Of a stretch of 38,242 bases of DNA, positions 8,249-17,303 are shown one piece after another. How positions within the stretch are numbered: position 1 is the first letter of the stretch; every line of letters begins with the position of its first letter. Source of the DNA: Gemmatimonadaceae bacterium (lineage in GTDB: Bacteria; Gemmatimonadota; Gemmatimonadetes; Gemmatimonadales; Gemmatimonadaceae); assembly GCA_020853635.1 (NCBI GenBank), contig JADYYN010000159.1, forward strand, positions 1-38,242, read 5' to 3'. The position numbers and the translations under genes were made by a program. The notes beneath the pieces are model-generated. The model saw only the letters and a program-made list of their open reading frames with translations. It did not search any database and was not told the DNA's origin.

Positions 8249-8604
8249 TTGGTGCGCTCCGTTTCCACCCACGACTTCCACTCGGACTCGGCGAGCCCGA
8301 GGGTCAACTTGCCGCCGAAGCGGGTGAGCGGCTGCACGAGCAACATCGGTTCGGCGACCAGCGTGCTCATCCACTTCTCATCGGAGAGACGCGCCGCGCC
8401 GAGTCCGAGCTCCTGATACCGTTTCGACTGTTTGTCGATCAGCGCCGTGAGGCCGAACTTCTGCACGAAGCGTTGGAGCTCACCGGCACTCGCCGCGCGT
8501 TCCTTGAGATCCACGAAGTGGACCTTCACGCGGCGCTCACTCCAGAAACGAAGTGACCGTCTGGTGTCTTGGTTCTTCTGTGTGCCGAAGACCTGCACTT
8601 CCAC
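8245..8604 (-). CDS. ArsC/Spx-like thioredoxin-fold protein lacking the catalytic cysteine
   Basis: The 119-aa protein starts at GTG 8604-8602, with GGGGAG about nine bases upstream. The fold signature of ArsC/YffB proteins is clear: VQVFGTQKNQDTRRSLRFW, then RRVKVHFVDLKERAASAGELQRFVQKFG, and a late LLVQPLTRFGGKLTLGL. The position where arsenate reductases carry the reactive Cys (GxxxCxxCR) reads GTQKNQDTRR, and the protein contains no cysteine at all. Arsenate reduction is therefore not expected. A binding or regulatory role is more likely but unproven. It is the first gene of the operon with terC-like and EEP-fold genes. Confidence 0.82.
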   Translation of the reverse strand: MEVQVFGTQKNQDTRRSLRFWSERRVKVHFVDLKERAASAGELQRFVQKFGLTALIDKQSKRYQELGLGAARLSDEKWMSTLVAEPMLLVQPLTRFGGKLTLGLAESEWKSWVETERTK

Positions 8605-8692
8605 GCAGTTCTCCCCTGATATTGCAGGTCCTGCGCACCGAGTGCGGCTGACGTACCGTCGGCGCGGCTCGAAGGAATCTACCCACTCCCCT

Positions 8693-9682
8693 GTGTCGAA
8701 TCATCCACCGTTCTCCCCCGCGTGGTGGCTGCCGGGCCCACATCTCCCGACGGTCTGGGGGAAGTTCGCTCGTCGGCTCCCTGACGCGCACGAACGGATC
8801 GAGCTGTGGCCGACGCCCGACGGCGACCACATTTCGGTCGCGCGCGTGGATGCACCGGACCGGGAGGCTCCGCTCCTCGCGATCCTGCATGGGCTCGAGG
8901 GCACGGTGCGCTCGAAGTACGCCCAGGGCCTCATGCACGAAGCCCGCACGCGCGGCTGGAGCGCCGCGCTGCTCATCTTCCGCACCTGCGACGGCCGCAT
9001 CCCGAGTGTGCCGCGCCTCTACCACTCCGGTGAGACGACCGACGCGAACCACTTTCTGCGGCATCTCGCCGCCGAGCGTCCCGGCCGACCGATTGTCGTC
9101 ACGGGTGTGTCGCTGGGCGCGAACGTCTTGCTGAAGTGGTTGGGCGAACAAGGTGACACCGCACCGCGGGAGATCCGACGGGCGGCCGCCGTCTCCACCC
9201 CCTTTGATCTCGGCGCCGGCTCGCGGTTCCTCGAAGAAGGCTTCTCGCGCGTGTACGCACGCCATTTCGTGAAGACGCTCAAGCGCAAAGCGACCGCCGT
9301 GCGAGCACTGCATCCGCAGCTGCCGGTCGCCTGGGCACGCGTGGCGTCGTCGCGGACGTTCTGGGAGTTCGACGACGCCTTCACAGCGCCCGTTCACGGA
9401 TTCGACGGAGCGGACGACTACTATCGCCGTTCAAGTTCTATCCACTTTCTTCCGCAAATCAGTCGACCGACCCTCTTGCACTCGGCGGTCGATGACCCTT
9501 TTCTTCCTCCAGTCGTCCTCGATCGAGTACGAGAGATCGCGAGAGCCAATCCCCAGCTCGCGATTGACTTCACCCCTAAGGGTGGGCACGTGGGTTGGGT
9601 GTCGGGTCCGCCATGGGCCGCCCGATACTCCATGGAGCCCCGGGTGATCAGCTGGCTGGCCGAAGGCCTATCACGCCGCTGA
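8693..9682 (+). CDS. Alpha/beta hydrolase, YheT/EMB8 family
   Basis: The 329-aa protein is read from GTG 8693 (SNHPPFSPAWWLPGPHLPTVWG), because YheT-type proteins start close to this PAWWLPGPHLPTV motif. The catalytic triad is visible: nucleophile Ser in GVSLGANVLLKWLG, Asp in VDDPFLPP and His in GGHVGW. An oxyanion-forming LHGLEGT segment and the FRTCDG segment typical of the family lie before the nucleophile. No signal peptide is present, so it should be cytoplasmic. YheT-family hydrolases have no agreed natural substrate; short-chain esterase activity is usual. It diverges from the ArsC-like operon across an 88-base gap. Confidence 0.85.
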   Translation: MSNHPPFSPAWWLPGPHLPTVWGKFARRLPDAHERIELWPTPDGDHISVARVDAPDREAPLLAILHGLEGTVRSKYAQGLMHEARTRGWSAALLIFRTCDGRIPSVPRLYHSGETTDANHFLRHLAAERPGRPIVVTGVSLGANVLLKWLGEQGDTAPREIRRAAAVSTPFDLGAGSRFLEEGFSRVYARHFVKTLKRKATAVRALHPQLPVAWARVASSRTFWEFDDAFTAPVHGFDGADDYYRRSSSIHFLPQISRPTLLHSAVDDPFLPPVVLDRVREIARANPQLAIDFTPKGGHVGWVSGPPWAARYSMEPRVISWLAEGLSRR

Positions 9683-9721
9683 ACGGGGAGATTCCCTGAT
9701 GCGTAGGCTCCTGTGGATCCG

Positions 9722-9736
9722 CTAGATTCCGTCTAG
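9722..9736. repeat. Short inverted repeat upstream of the desaturase gene
   Basis: CTAGA-TTCCG-TCTAG forms a perfect 5-bp inverted repeat with a 5-base spacer, 25 bases before the proposed TTG start. It could be an operator for a membrane-fluidity regulator, but arms this short are weak evidence. Confidence 0.25.
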
Positions 9737-9760
9737 TTGATATCCATTCTCATTTAATCT

Positions 9761-10975
<1,215 letters not shown>

Positions 10976-11007
10976 CCCTCGCGAACGCGGCAGTGGGGTA
11001 GCACGTT

Positions 11008-11034
11008 ATGGGGATGGCACGACGCCATCCCCAT
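11008..11034 (+). terminator. Hairpin terminator after the desaturase gene
   Basis: An 11-bp perfect stem (ATGGGGATGGC at 11008-11018 with GCCATCCCCAT at 11024-11034) closes on the loop ACGAC. It begins 33 bases after the desaturase stop and ends before the next Shine-Dalgarno. No run of T follows, so it may need a factor or act as an mRNA-stabilising end. Confidence 0.55.
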
Positions 11035-11068
11035 CGTCGTTCGTGCCCCCACCCTCCGGAGACCGTAT

Positions 11069-12016
11069 ATGTCGCGACACCTGCGATTGTTGCCCGCTTT
11101 GGCGCTGCTCGGCGCGTGCTCGTTCCAGAAGATGACGCCCGAGGAGGCGCGCGCCTCCGGTGCCTCCGCCTCCCTCATGGCCGATGATCATTCGGATCAC
11201 GACATGACGGCCATGAATCCCGGTGGCCCGTTCGTCTCCACCACCGAGATCCAGCAGGCCGGCGGCATCGCGCCTGGTGCCACGCAGGCCGCCGAGCGCC
11301 TGCAGAAGTCCCCGCGCCACGCCGAGTGGGCGATGGTGCCGCTCACGCCGGGCGGCACGGATTCGATTGCGGCATGGGTGGTCTACCCTGAGGTCAAGCG
11401 CAACGCGCCGGTGGTGGTCGTGGTGCACGAGATCTTCGGACTTTCCACGTGGGTGCGCTCGGTCGCCGACCAGCTCGCCGCCGACGGCTTCATCGCGATC
11501 GCGCCGGACCTGCTGTCCATCGAACGTGGTGGCGCGACCACCGACACGCTCACCACCGACGTTGCGCGCACCATGATCCGCAACGTCACACCCGACAAGA
11601 TGAACGCGATGGTCGCGGCGATCGGGCGTTACGGCATGTCACTCCCGGCCGCGTCCAAGAAGTACGGGATCGTCGGCTACTGCTGGGGCGGGAGCGCGTC
11701 GTACAATCACGCGGTCTTCAACGCGCCGGGTCTCTCGGCGTCCGTCGTGTACTACGGCTCAGCGCCCGAAGCCGCCGAACTCGCCAAGATCAAGGTCCCG
11801 GTGCTCGGCCTCTTCGGTGAGAACGACCAGCGCGTGAACGCGACCATCGCGCGTGCGGACTCCACCATCAAGGCGATGGGCGGCACGTACCAGAGCCGCA
11901 TCTTCACCGGGGCGGGGCACGGCTTCCTGCGTGCCCAGGATCAGCCCGCGAACGCCGAAGCCGCCAAGCAGGCGTGGCCCGAGACCGTCGCCTGGTTCAA
12001 GAAGTACCTGAAGTAG
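11069..12016 (+). CDS. Dienelactone hydrolase family lipoprotein
   Basis: The 315-aa protein starts at ATG 11069, preceded by CCGGAG. Residues 1-16 form a lipoprotein signal ending in the lipobox LLGAC. A His/Asp/Met-rich linker (MADDHSDHDM) follows and could bind metal. The DLH fold then carries VVHEIFGLSTWVRSVAD (Glu), the nucleophile elbow GYCWGGSAS with Cys, Asp in FGENDQRV and His in AGHGFLR. Classical dienelactone hydrolase opens the lactone in chloroaromatic degradation. Many relatives have other ester substrates, so the natural substrate here is unknown. The lipid anchor places it in the envelope, unlike cytoplasmic DLH enzymes. Confidence 0.87.
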   Translation: MSRHLRLLPALALLGACSFQKMTPEEARASGASASLMADDHSDHDMTAMNPGGPFVSTTEIQQAGGIAPGATQAAERLQKSPRHAEWAMVPLTPGGTDSIAAWVVYPEVKRNAPVVVVVHEIFGLSTWVRSVADQLAADGFIAIAPDLLSIERGGATTDTLTTDVARTMIRNVTPDKMNAMVAAIGRYGMSLPAASKKYGIVGYCWGGSASYNHAVFNAPGLSASVVYYGSAPEAAELAKIKVPVLGLFGENDQRVNATIARADSTIKAMGGTYQSRIFTGAGHGFLRAQDQPANAEAAKQAWPETVAWFKKYLK

Positions 12017-12022
12017 TCCGAC

Positions 12023-12319
12023 TCAGGGTGCCCGGGTGGCCGGCGTCGTGAAGACGCTGAGCCACTCGGGCCAGTTCCCGGACATCTCGAAGAAGTCGTC
12101 GAAGTAGACGAGCCCCTTTTCCTCGAAGGCGCTCACCAGGGCCTGGAGCCCCTCGTCGTCGTACACTGGTCCGATGGCGATCACGCTCCCTTCCACCCGG
12201 AACTCCTCGGGGGTCAGGTTGAGCCACGCATCGATTCCCTCGCGCGTGAGCGCTGCGCCTTCGAACGCGTCTCGGCGGATGAGGAGCGTCGGTGCATTGT
12301 GGGTGAGCTTGATCGGCAT
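12023..12319 (-). CDS. Small hypothetical protein
   Basis: This 98-aa protein starts at ATG 12319-12317, six bases from the hydrolase stop at its other end. It has no signal peptide or membrane helix. The sequence is acidic, rich in aromatic residues at the C-terminus (VYFDDFFEMSGNWPEWL) and contains LNLTPEEFRVEGSVIAIGP. I do not recognise a family. It lies divergent to mnmG with 68 bases between the start codons. Confidence 0.6.
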   Translation of the reverse strand: MPIKLTHNAPTLLIRRDAFEGAALTREGIDAWLNLTPEEFRVEGSVIAIGPVYDDEGLQALVSAFEEKGLVYFDDFFEMSGNWPEWLSVFTTPATRAP

Positions 12320-12353
12320 CGGTGGTGACGGAGAGGTGGGCGCGCACCGCGGG

Positions 12354-12381
12354 GTGACCGCGCGGATCGAGCTTGTAGATT
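12354..12381 (+). promoter_or_regulatory. mnmG promoter, leaderless type
   Basis: GTGACC at 12354-12359 and TAGATT at 12376-12381 are 16 bases apart. The -10 box is exactly six bases before GTG 12388, with no room for a Shine-Dalgarno site. Transcription would begin on the start codon. Confidence 0.5.
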
Positions 12382-12387
12382 AAGCGC

Positions 12388-14295
12388 GTGCCGCATTCAG
12401 CGCAGGACTTCGATGTGATCGTGATCGGCGGTGGCCACGCCGGCTGTGAAGCCGCCGTGGCTGCCGCGCGGCGCGGTGCGCGCGTGGCGCTGCTCACCAC
12501 CTCACTTGAGACCATCGGCCAGCTCTCGTGCAATCCGGCGATGGGCGGCGTGGCCAAGGGAACGGTCATCCGTGAGATCGACGCCCTCGGCGGGGTGATG
12601 GGCCGCGCGACCGATCGCGCGACGCTTCAGTTCCGGATGCTCAACCGCGGGAAGGGGCCGGCCGTTTGGGCCCCGCGCGCGCAGGCGGATCGCGGTCTCT
12701 ACCGTCGAGCGGTGCGGAGCGAGCTCGAACAGCACGCCGGATTGGCGACGGTGCAGGGGACGGCCGCGCGGCTGCGGCTCGATGCGCACGGTGCAGTCGC
12801 CGGTGTGGAGACCACCGAAGGGCGGTTCTTCGGCGCCCGGGCTGTGGTCATCACCACCGGCACGTTCCTGAACGGCCGCATCCACATCGGCACCGGACTC
12901 TCGGTGAGCGGTGGGCGCGCCGGCGAGCCCGCGACGACGACGCTCGCCGACCAGTTCCGTGAGCTCGGGCTGGTCACGCAGCGATTCAAGACGGGCACGC
13001 CGCCACGCATCGACGGCCGCTCGGTGGATTACCGCGCGCTTGAGCGACAGGACAGCGAGATCGACGACTTCGACTATTCGTGGTCGGTCTTCTGGCCCAC
13101 GCCGCGACGTACTGACCACGGCACCCGCCATCCCGACCAACTGCCGTGTTGGATCACCTACGTCGAGTCCGCTGCCAAGCAGATCGTGAGTGACCGGCTC
13201 AGCGAGTCCGCAATGTACGGCGGCGCGATCGGCGCGCGCGGGCCCCGCTATTGCCCGAGCATCGAGGACAAGATCGTGCGGTTCGCCTCGGCGGAGCGGC
13301 ACCAGTTGTATCTGGAGCCGGAGGGCCACGACACCCATGAGTTGTACGTGAACGGGCTCTCGACGTCGCTGCCGGTGGATGCACAGCTCCAACTGCTGCA
13401 CGCGATTCCCGGCCTCGAGCGGGCACACATGACGCGTGCCGGCTATGCGATCGAGTACGACTTCGTGCCGCCCACCCAGCTCCACCCCACGCTCGCCACG
13501 CGTGCGTGTGCCGGCCTCTTCCTCGCTGGCCAGATCAACGGCACCACGGGGTACGAAGAGGCCGGGGCCCAAGGCGTGGTCGCCGGGCTGAATGCGGCCG
13601 CGCATGCGCTCGCGCTCGAGCCCATCGTCCTCGGCCGAGACACGTCGTACATCGGCGTGCTCGTCGACGATCTCGTGACCCGGGGTGTCGACGAACCGTA
13701 TCGCCTGTTCACCTCGCGCTCCGAGTTCCGGCTCACGGTGCGACAGGACAACGCGCTCGACCGCCTGTATGGCATCGGCGCGCGACTCGGTCTCTACACG
13801 GGCGAGGAACGCGCACGCGCGGAAGCACGGCTCGCCGATGTCGCCCATGCGACCGCACTCGCGGAGTCGACCCGGGTAACGCCCGCCCAAGTAGACCCGG
13901 TGCTCCTCGCCGCCGGAGAGCGACCGCTGGCGCACGCGATGCCGCTGCTCGAGATCGCAAGACGCCAGAAAGTCGCACTTCGAGACTTATTCGACGCTGC
14001 CGGCGTGGGTGCTGATCTGCAGCGCGAGGCCGTGCTCACCACCGAACTGGAGCTCAAGTACGCGGGATATCTCGCGCGGGAACGGCGCGCAGCCGCGCGA
14101 CTGCAGCGGATGGGCGACTTCGCGCTCCCGGAGACGGCGCCGTACGACGCGATGCTCACGGTGAGCGTGGAAGCGCGGCAGAAGCTCGCCGTGCGTCGGC
14201 CGAGTACCCTCGCCCAGGCGGCCAGCATCCCTGGCGTCAGTCCGGCGGATCTCCAGAACCTCATCCTAGAGGTCGAGCGATGGCGCCGCGCCTGA
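12388..14295 (+). CDS. mnmG: tRNA uridine 5-carboxymethylaminomethyl modification enzyme MnmG (GidA)
   Basis: The 635-aa protein starts at GTG 12388. The N-terminal FAD-binding Rossmann motif VIGGGHAGCEAA is followed by the MnmG signatures CNPAMGGVAKGTVIREIDALGG and RMLNRGKGPAVWAPRAQADR. Later come GTGLSVSGGRAGEP, FKTGTPPRIDG and QLPCWITY, with the Cys region used in catalysis, then GPRYCPSIEDKIVRF. FLAGQINGTTGYEEAGAQG marks the second FAD contact, and the C-terminal helical domain binds MnmE. With MnmE it installs cmnm5 at wobble U34 of several tRNAs. In many bacteria rsmG and parAB follow; here the next gene is a membrane protein overlapping by 16 bases. Confidence 0.97.
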   Translation: MPHSAQDFDVIVIGGGHAGCEAAVAAARRGARVALLTTSLETIGQLSCNPAMGGVAKGTVIREIDALGGVMGRATDRATLQFRMLNRGKGPAVWAPRAQADRGLYRRAVRSELEQHAGLATVQGTAARLRLDAHGAVAGVETTEGRFFGARAVVITTGTFLNGRIHIGTGLSVSGGRAGEPATTTLADQFRELGLVTQRFKTGTPPRIDGRSVDYRALERQDSEIDDFDYSWSVFWPTPRRTDHGTRHPDQLPCWITYVESAAKQIVSDRLSESAMYGGAIGARGPRYCPSIEDKIVRFASAERHQLYLEPEGHDTHELYVNGLSTSLPVDAQLQLLHAIPGLERAHMTRAGYAIEYDFVPPTQLHPTLATRACAGLFLAGQINGTTGYEEAGAQGVVAGLNAAAHALALEPIVLGRDTSYIGVLVDDLVTRGVDEPYRLFTSRSEFRLTVRQDNALDRLYGIGARLGLYTGEERARAEARLADVAHATALAESTRVTPAQVDPVLLAAGERPLAHAMPLLEIARRQKVALRDLFDAAGVGADLQREAVLTTELELKYAGYLARERRAAARLQRMGDFALPETAPYDAMLTVSVEARQKLAVRRPSTLAQAASIPGVSPADLQNLILEVERWRRA

Positions 14296-16250
14296 TCGCC
14301 GCGCTCGTCCTCGCTTTCGCTCTCCTCCCGCTCACGGCGCTCATCCCTGGCGGCGAACTCGACGCCGAGTACGCCGCGCGACTGCTCGACTGGACGTTCG
14401 GCACGCTGCTCTGCGTCGGCATCGGGGGGCTGACGTGGTACATCCTGCGGGCTCGACGATTGCCCGACCGGCCCGCGACCCTCTCCGGCGGCACCCCGGG
14501 GTTCGCTGGATGGCCGTTCGTCCTCACGGCGACCGTCGGCGCCTTCGCGTTGTATGCGACGATCGCGCAGCTCGTCTTCTCGGGTCGCGCGCTTCACATC
14601 GACGAGATCGTGCAGGTGCTGCAGGCACGATGGCTGGCAGAGGGGCAGCTCAGCGTCGCCACGCCGCCGCTCCGCGAGTTCTTCTCCGTGCTCAACCTCG
14701 TCGACCTCGGCGACCGCACCTTCGCGCAGTTTCCCATCGGCGGACCGGCGATGTTGATGCTGGGCTCGCTCGTGGGTGCCGAGTGGCTGGTGGGTCCGCT
14801 GGCCGGTGCCGTGAGTGTGCTGGCGTTCGCCGTGGTGCTCGGTGCCGTCGAACCGACCGCGACGCGCCGGTGGCATCGCGGAGCACTCACACTGTTCGTG
14901 GTGGCGCCGTTCGGAGCGTTCATGTTCGGCTCGCACATGAACCACGCGACGACGCTCGCCTGGTTACTGGTCGCGAGCGCGGCCCTCGCGACCGCCACGC
15001 GTGAGTCGTCGTCGCCCGGTGGCGACTCGCCTTGGTGGGGCCTTCTCGCCGGGCTCGGACTCGGCGTCGCCGCGACGATCCGTCCGCTCGACGCCGTGGT
15101 GTTCGCGGTGCCCGCCGCGCTGTGGCTGGCCTGGCGCGCCCGCGCCGGTGGGCGCGCGTTCGCCACGCTGCTGCTGTCCGGCGTCGGGGTCGCGCTTCCG
15201 ATCGCGGGGCTCCTGTACGTGAACGCGCAGCAGACCGGTCGCGCGACGCTCTTCGGATACGACCTCCTCTGGGGCGCAGGGCACGGTCTGGGATTTCACC
15301 AGTCTCCGTGGGGTCCCGCACACACTCCTGCCCGCGGGCTCGAGCTGATCGGGCTGTACTTCACGCGACTGTCGACGCACCTGCTGGAGACGCCCTTCCC
15401 GAGTCTGCTTCCCGCCGTCGTGGGACTCGTCGTTGCCAAGCGGCTCGGTGCACTGGACCGCTATCTGCTCGCGTGCAGTGCGTTGTTGGTTTTGGCGTAC
15501 GGGGCGTACTGGCACGACGGATCGCACCTGGGGCCGCGGTTCATGTTCGCGCTGCTTCCTGTGCTGGTGTTGTGGAGCGCGCGCGTGACGCTCGCGTTCG
15601 GCGGTCAGGCATGGACGGTACGGCGCGGCGCACAAGTGGCACTCGCCAGTGGTGCGCTGTATGCGCTCGTGACCGTGGTGGCGGTTCGTGCGCCGTCCTA
15701 TAGGAACGCGAACACGTCCATGCGCGTGGACGTGGCCGCGGCGAGTCGGGGCGCCGGCGTGAAGGACGCATTGGTGCTGGTGCGTGAGAGCTGGGGCGCC
15801 CAACTGGTCGTGCGCCTCTGGGCGCTCGGTGTGCCACGCGCGTCGGCCGAGCAGCTGTACCGGCGCGTTGATGCATGCTCCCTCGACCGTGCTGTGGAGG
15901 CGTTGGAGCGCGACGGCGGCCGCGAGGAGGAGGCGGTTCTTGCCTTGCTTCCACTGCAGGCGGATTCGGCGCGGCTGCAGCGCAGTCCCTGGTCGCCTGA
16001 TGGGTCGGAGCGATTCCTGCCGGGTACTGAGTACGCGGGGGCGTGCGCGGCGCGTGTGGCTGAGGACCGTTCGGGATATTCGTTGTATGCGCCGTTCCGG
16101 CTCGTGCGCGACGGGAACGTGTACGCACGGTGGCTGCCGGGCCGGGAATCGGAGATCGCCGCACAGTTTCCGGGACGGCCGGTCTACGTGCTGGGTCGCG
16201 CGAGTGACAAGGTCGACGCCCCGTTGACGTGGACCCGCTGGCGTCCGTGA
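14280..16250 (+). CDS. Polytopic membrane protein, GT-C glycosyltransferase-like
   Basis: The 656-aa protein starts at ATG 14280, 16 bases inside mnmG, so it is probably coupled to it. About ten hydrophobic helices occupy residues 1-470. A first periplasmic loop carries HIDEIVQVLQARWLAEGQL, an acidic motif like the DE pair of GT-C enzymes (PMT/ArnT/GT39 type) that use polyprenyl-phosphate sugars. Further loops hold GSHMNHATT and GSHLGPRFMF. The C-terminal 180 residues form a soluble domain with several cysteines (VDACSLD, YAGACAARV). Sugar and acceptor are unknown. Its place between mnmG and the par locus is unusual. Confidence 0.7.
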   Translation: MAPRLIAALVLAFALLPLTALIPGGELDAEYAARLLDWTFGTLLCVGIGGLTWYILRARRLPDRPATLSGGTPGFAGWPFVLTATVGAFALYATIAQLVFSGRALHIDEIVQVLQARWLAEGQLSVATPPLREFFSVLNLVDLGDRTFAQFPIGGPAMLMLGSLVGAEWLVGPLAGAVSVLAFAVVLGAVEPTATRRWHRGALTLFVVAPFGAFMFGSHMNHATTLAWLLVASAALATATRESSSPGGDSPWWGLLAGLGLGVAATIRPLDAVVFAVPAALWLAWRARAGGRAFATLLLSGVGVALPIAGLLYVNAQQTGRATLFGYDLLWGAGHGLGFHQSPWGPAHTPARGLELIGLYFTRLSTHLLETPFPSLLPAVVGLVVAKRLGALDRYLLACSALLVLAYGAYWHDGSHLGPRFMFALLPVLVLWSARVTLAFGGQAWTVRRGAQVALASGALYALVTVVAVRAPSYRNANTSMRVDVAAASRGAGVKDALVLVRESWGAQLVVRLWALGVPRASAEQLYRRVDACSLDRAVEALERDGGREEEAVLALLPLQADSARLQRSPWSPDGSERFLPGTEYAGACAARVAEDRSGYSLYAPFRLVRDGNVYARWLPGRESEIAAQFPGRPVYVLGRASDKVDAPLTWTRWRP

Positions 16251-16347
16251 GCGGGCCGCAGCAACTGTGGGTGTTGAGGAGGGGCGGGCGATCGCGCCGC
16301 GACTCTCGAGTCATTTAGTATCACACTGATCATTAATCGGAGTCATC

Positions 16348-17109
16348 ATGCGTCATCGGATCGTGTTGCCGTTCGCTGTCGCGCTGGCTGTCGGCGCGTG
16401 TCATGTCCCGCTCGCGGCGCAGACGCCGACGCCAGGCGGGCCCTCGACCGCAGCACCGGCAGTTGCGGTTTCTCGCATCGTCACGTCTGCGAGCGAGGAC
16501 GTCGAGGTCACGCCGGATCGTGCGGTGGTCACGTTCAGCGTGGAGACTCGCGCCCGCACGGCGGCTGCCGCCGGCACCGAGAACGCGCGCATCCAAACCG
16601 CGGTCCTCGATACACTGCGTCGGCTCGGGATCGCGTCGGCGCAGCTGCGGACACAGGGCGTGAGCATCAACCCCGAGTACGAGTACCCAAAGGAAGGTGG
16701 GCGGCCGACTGTGGTCGGTTATCAGGCGATGAACAGCATCCAAGTCGAGGTGCGCCAGGTCGCACAGATCGGACCGGTGATCGACGCCGGACTGAATCGC
16801 GGTGCGACCAATGTCGGCGGATTGCGGTTCTTTGCGTCCAGCACGGAAGCGGCAACCCGCGATGCCCTGAAGAAGGCCGTCGCGAAGGCGCGCGCCGATG
16901 CGGATGCGATCGCGGAAGCCGCCGGTGGTCGCATCACCGGGGTGATTCAGATCTGCTCGAGCCCCAACACGCCGATGCCGATGCAGGAGATGGCACCGAT
17001 GCTCACGATGCGCGCGATGGACAAGTCGGCGGCTCCAACGCCGATCGAGACCGGAACACTCCGCTTCACCGTCTCCGTCGAAGCGATTTTCGTGTTTTCG
17101 ATGCGGTAG
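16348..17109 (+). CDS. SIMPL domain-containing (DUF541) periplasmic protein
   Basis: The 253-aa protein starts at ATG 16348 with CGGAG six bases upstream. A signal peptide runs to about residue 25 (PLAAQT). From about residue 43 the SIMPL/DUF541 pattern is clear: SASEDVEVTPDRAVVTFSVET, a helix with many Ala, then LGIASAQLRTQGVSINPEYEY and GYQAMNSIQVEVR. Further on are INAGLN-type helix text (VIDAGLNRGATNVGGLRFF), ALKKAVAKARADADAIAEAAG and a C-terminal LRFTVSVEAIFVFSMR strand. Family members form periplasmic oligomers of uncertain role, linked to oxidative stress in some bacteria. Two cysteines (ACHV, QICSSP) are present. Confidence 0.92.
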   Translation: MRHRIVLPFAVALAVGACHVPLAAQTPTPGGPSTAAPAVAVSRIVTSASEDVEVTPDRAVVTFSVETRARTAAAAGTENARIQTAVLDTLRRLGIASAQLRTQGVSINPEYEYPKEGGRPTVVGYQAMNSIQVEVRQVAQIGPVIDAGLNRGATNVGGLRFFASSTEAATRDALKKAVAKARADADAIAEAAGGRITGVIQICSSPNTPMPMQEMAPMLTMRAMDKSAAPTPIETGTLRFTVSVEAIFVFSMR

Positions 17110-17118
17110 GAGTTCAGG

Positions 17119-17180
17119 CGTTGCTTGGGGAGCGACCATCTCGACTCTCAGTCGCGTTTCACACGTACTTCTAAGCAACG
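17119..17180. repeat. Nested inverted repeat after the SIMPL gene
   Basis: CGTTGCTT (17119-17126) pairs with AAGCAACG (17173-17180). Inside, GCGAC (17132-17136) pairs with GTCGC (17151-17155). The outer right arm runs into the first parS site. It may be the end structure of the mnmG-SIMPL transcript. No T-tract follows. Confidence 0.35.
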
Positions 17181-17194
17181 TTTCACGTGAAACG
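17179..17194. promoter_or_regulatory. parS: parS site 1
   Basis: CGTTTCACGTGAAACG is a perfect 16-base palindrome. It matches the near-universal ParB-binding consensus TGTTNCACGTGAAACA except at the two outermost bases. It lies 110 bases upstream of parA, where cis parS sites are common. ParB loads here, then spreads as a CTP-dependent clamp. Confidence 0.93.
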
Positions 17195-17215
17195 AAACAA
17201 GTGTTGGTGAATTGT

Positions 17216-17231
17216 CGTTCCACGTGAAACA
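17216..17231. promoter_or_regulatory. parS: parS site 2
   Basis: CGTTCCACGTGAAACA differs from the consensus TGTTNCACGTGAAACA only at the first base. Its centre is 37 bases from that of site 1. It ends 14 bases before the long inverted repeat in front of parA. Confidence 0.93.
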
Positions 17232-17244
17232 TCTGCTCTGGTAG

Positions 17245-17286
17245 GGAGGGGGGTAGGACGGTATATTCGCCGTCCTACCCCCCTCC
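17245..17286. repeat. 17-bp perfect inverted repeat in front of parA
   Basis: Bases 17245-17261 (GGAGGGGGGTAGGACGG) are perfectly complementary in reverse to 17270-17286. The 8-base centre TATATTCG includes TATATT, a good -10 box. The repeat ends 17 bases before the parA start. It could be an operator covering the parA promoter, or an RNA hairpin if transcription starts further upstream. Its G/C-purine strand bias is striking. Confidence 0.75.
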
Positions 17287-17303
17287 TCATTCACCGGACA
17301 CCT

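Noticed and set aside
7208-8416. 402-codon plus-strand frame opposite the terC gene
   Set aside because: His/Glu/Arg-rich shadow of a clear TerC protein; no start signal.
8245-8604. Arsenate reductase (arsC)
   Set aside because: The reactive cysteine is absent; only the fold is assigned.
9722-9760. Sigma-70-type promoter TTGATA...TTTAAT before the desaturase gene
   Set aside because: The spacer is only 10-12 bases, too short, so I list only the inverted repeat there.
12502-13935. 477-codon minus-strand frame opposite mnmG
   Set aside because: mnmG is unmistakable on the other strand; this frame has shadow composition and no domain.
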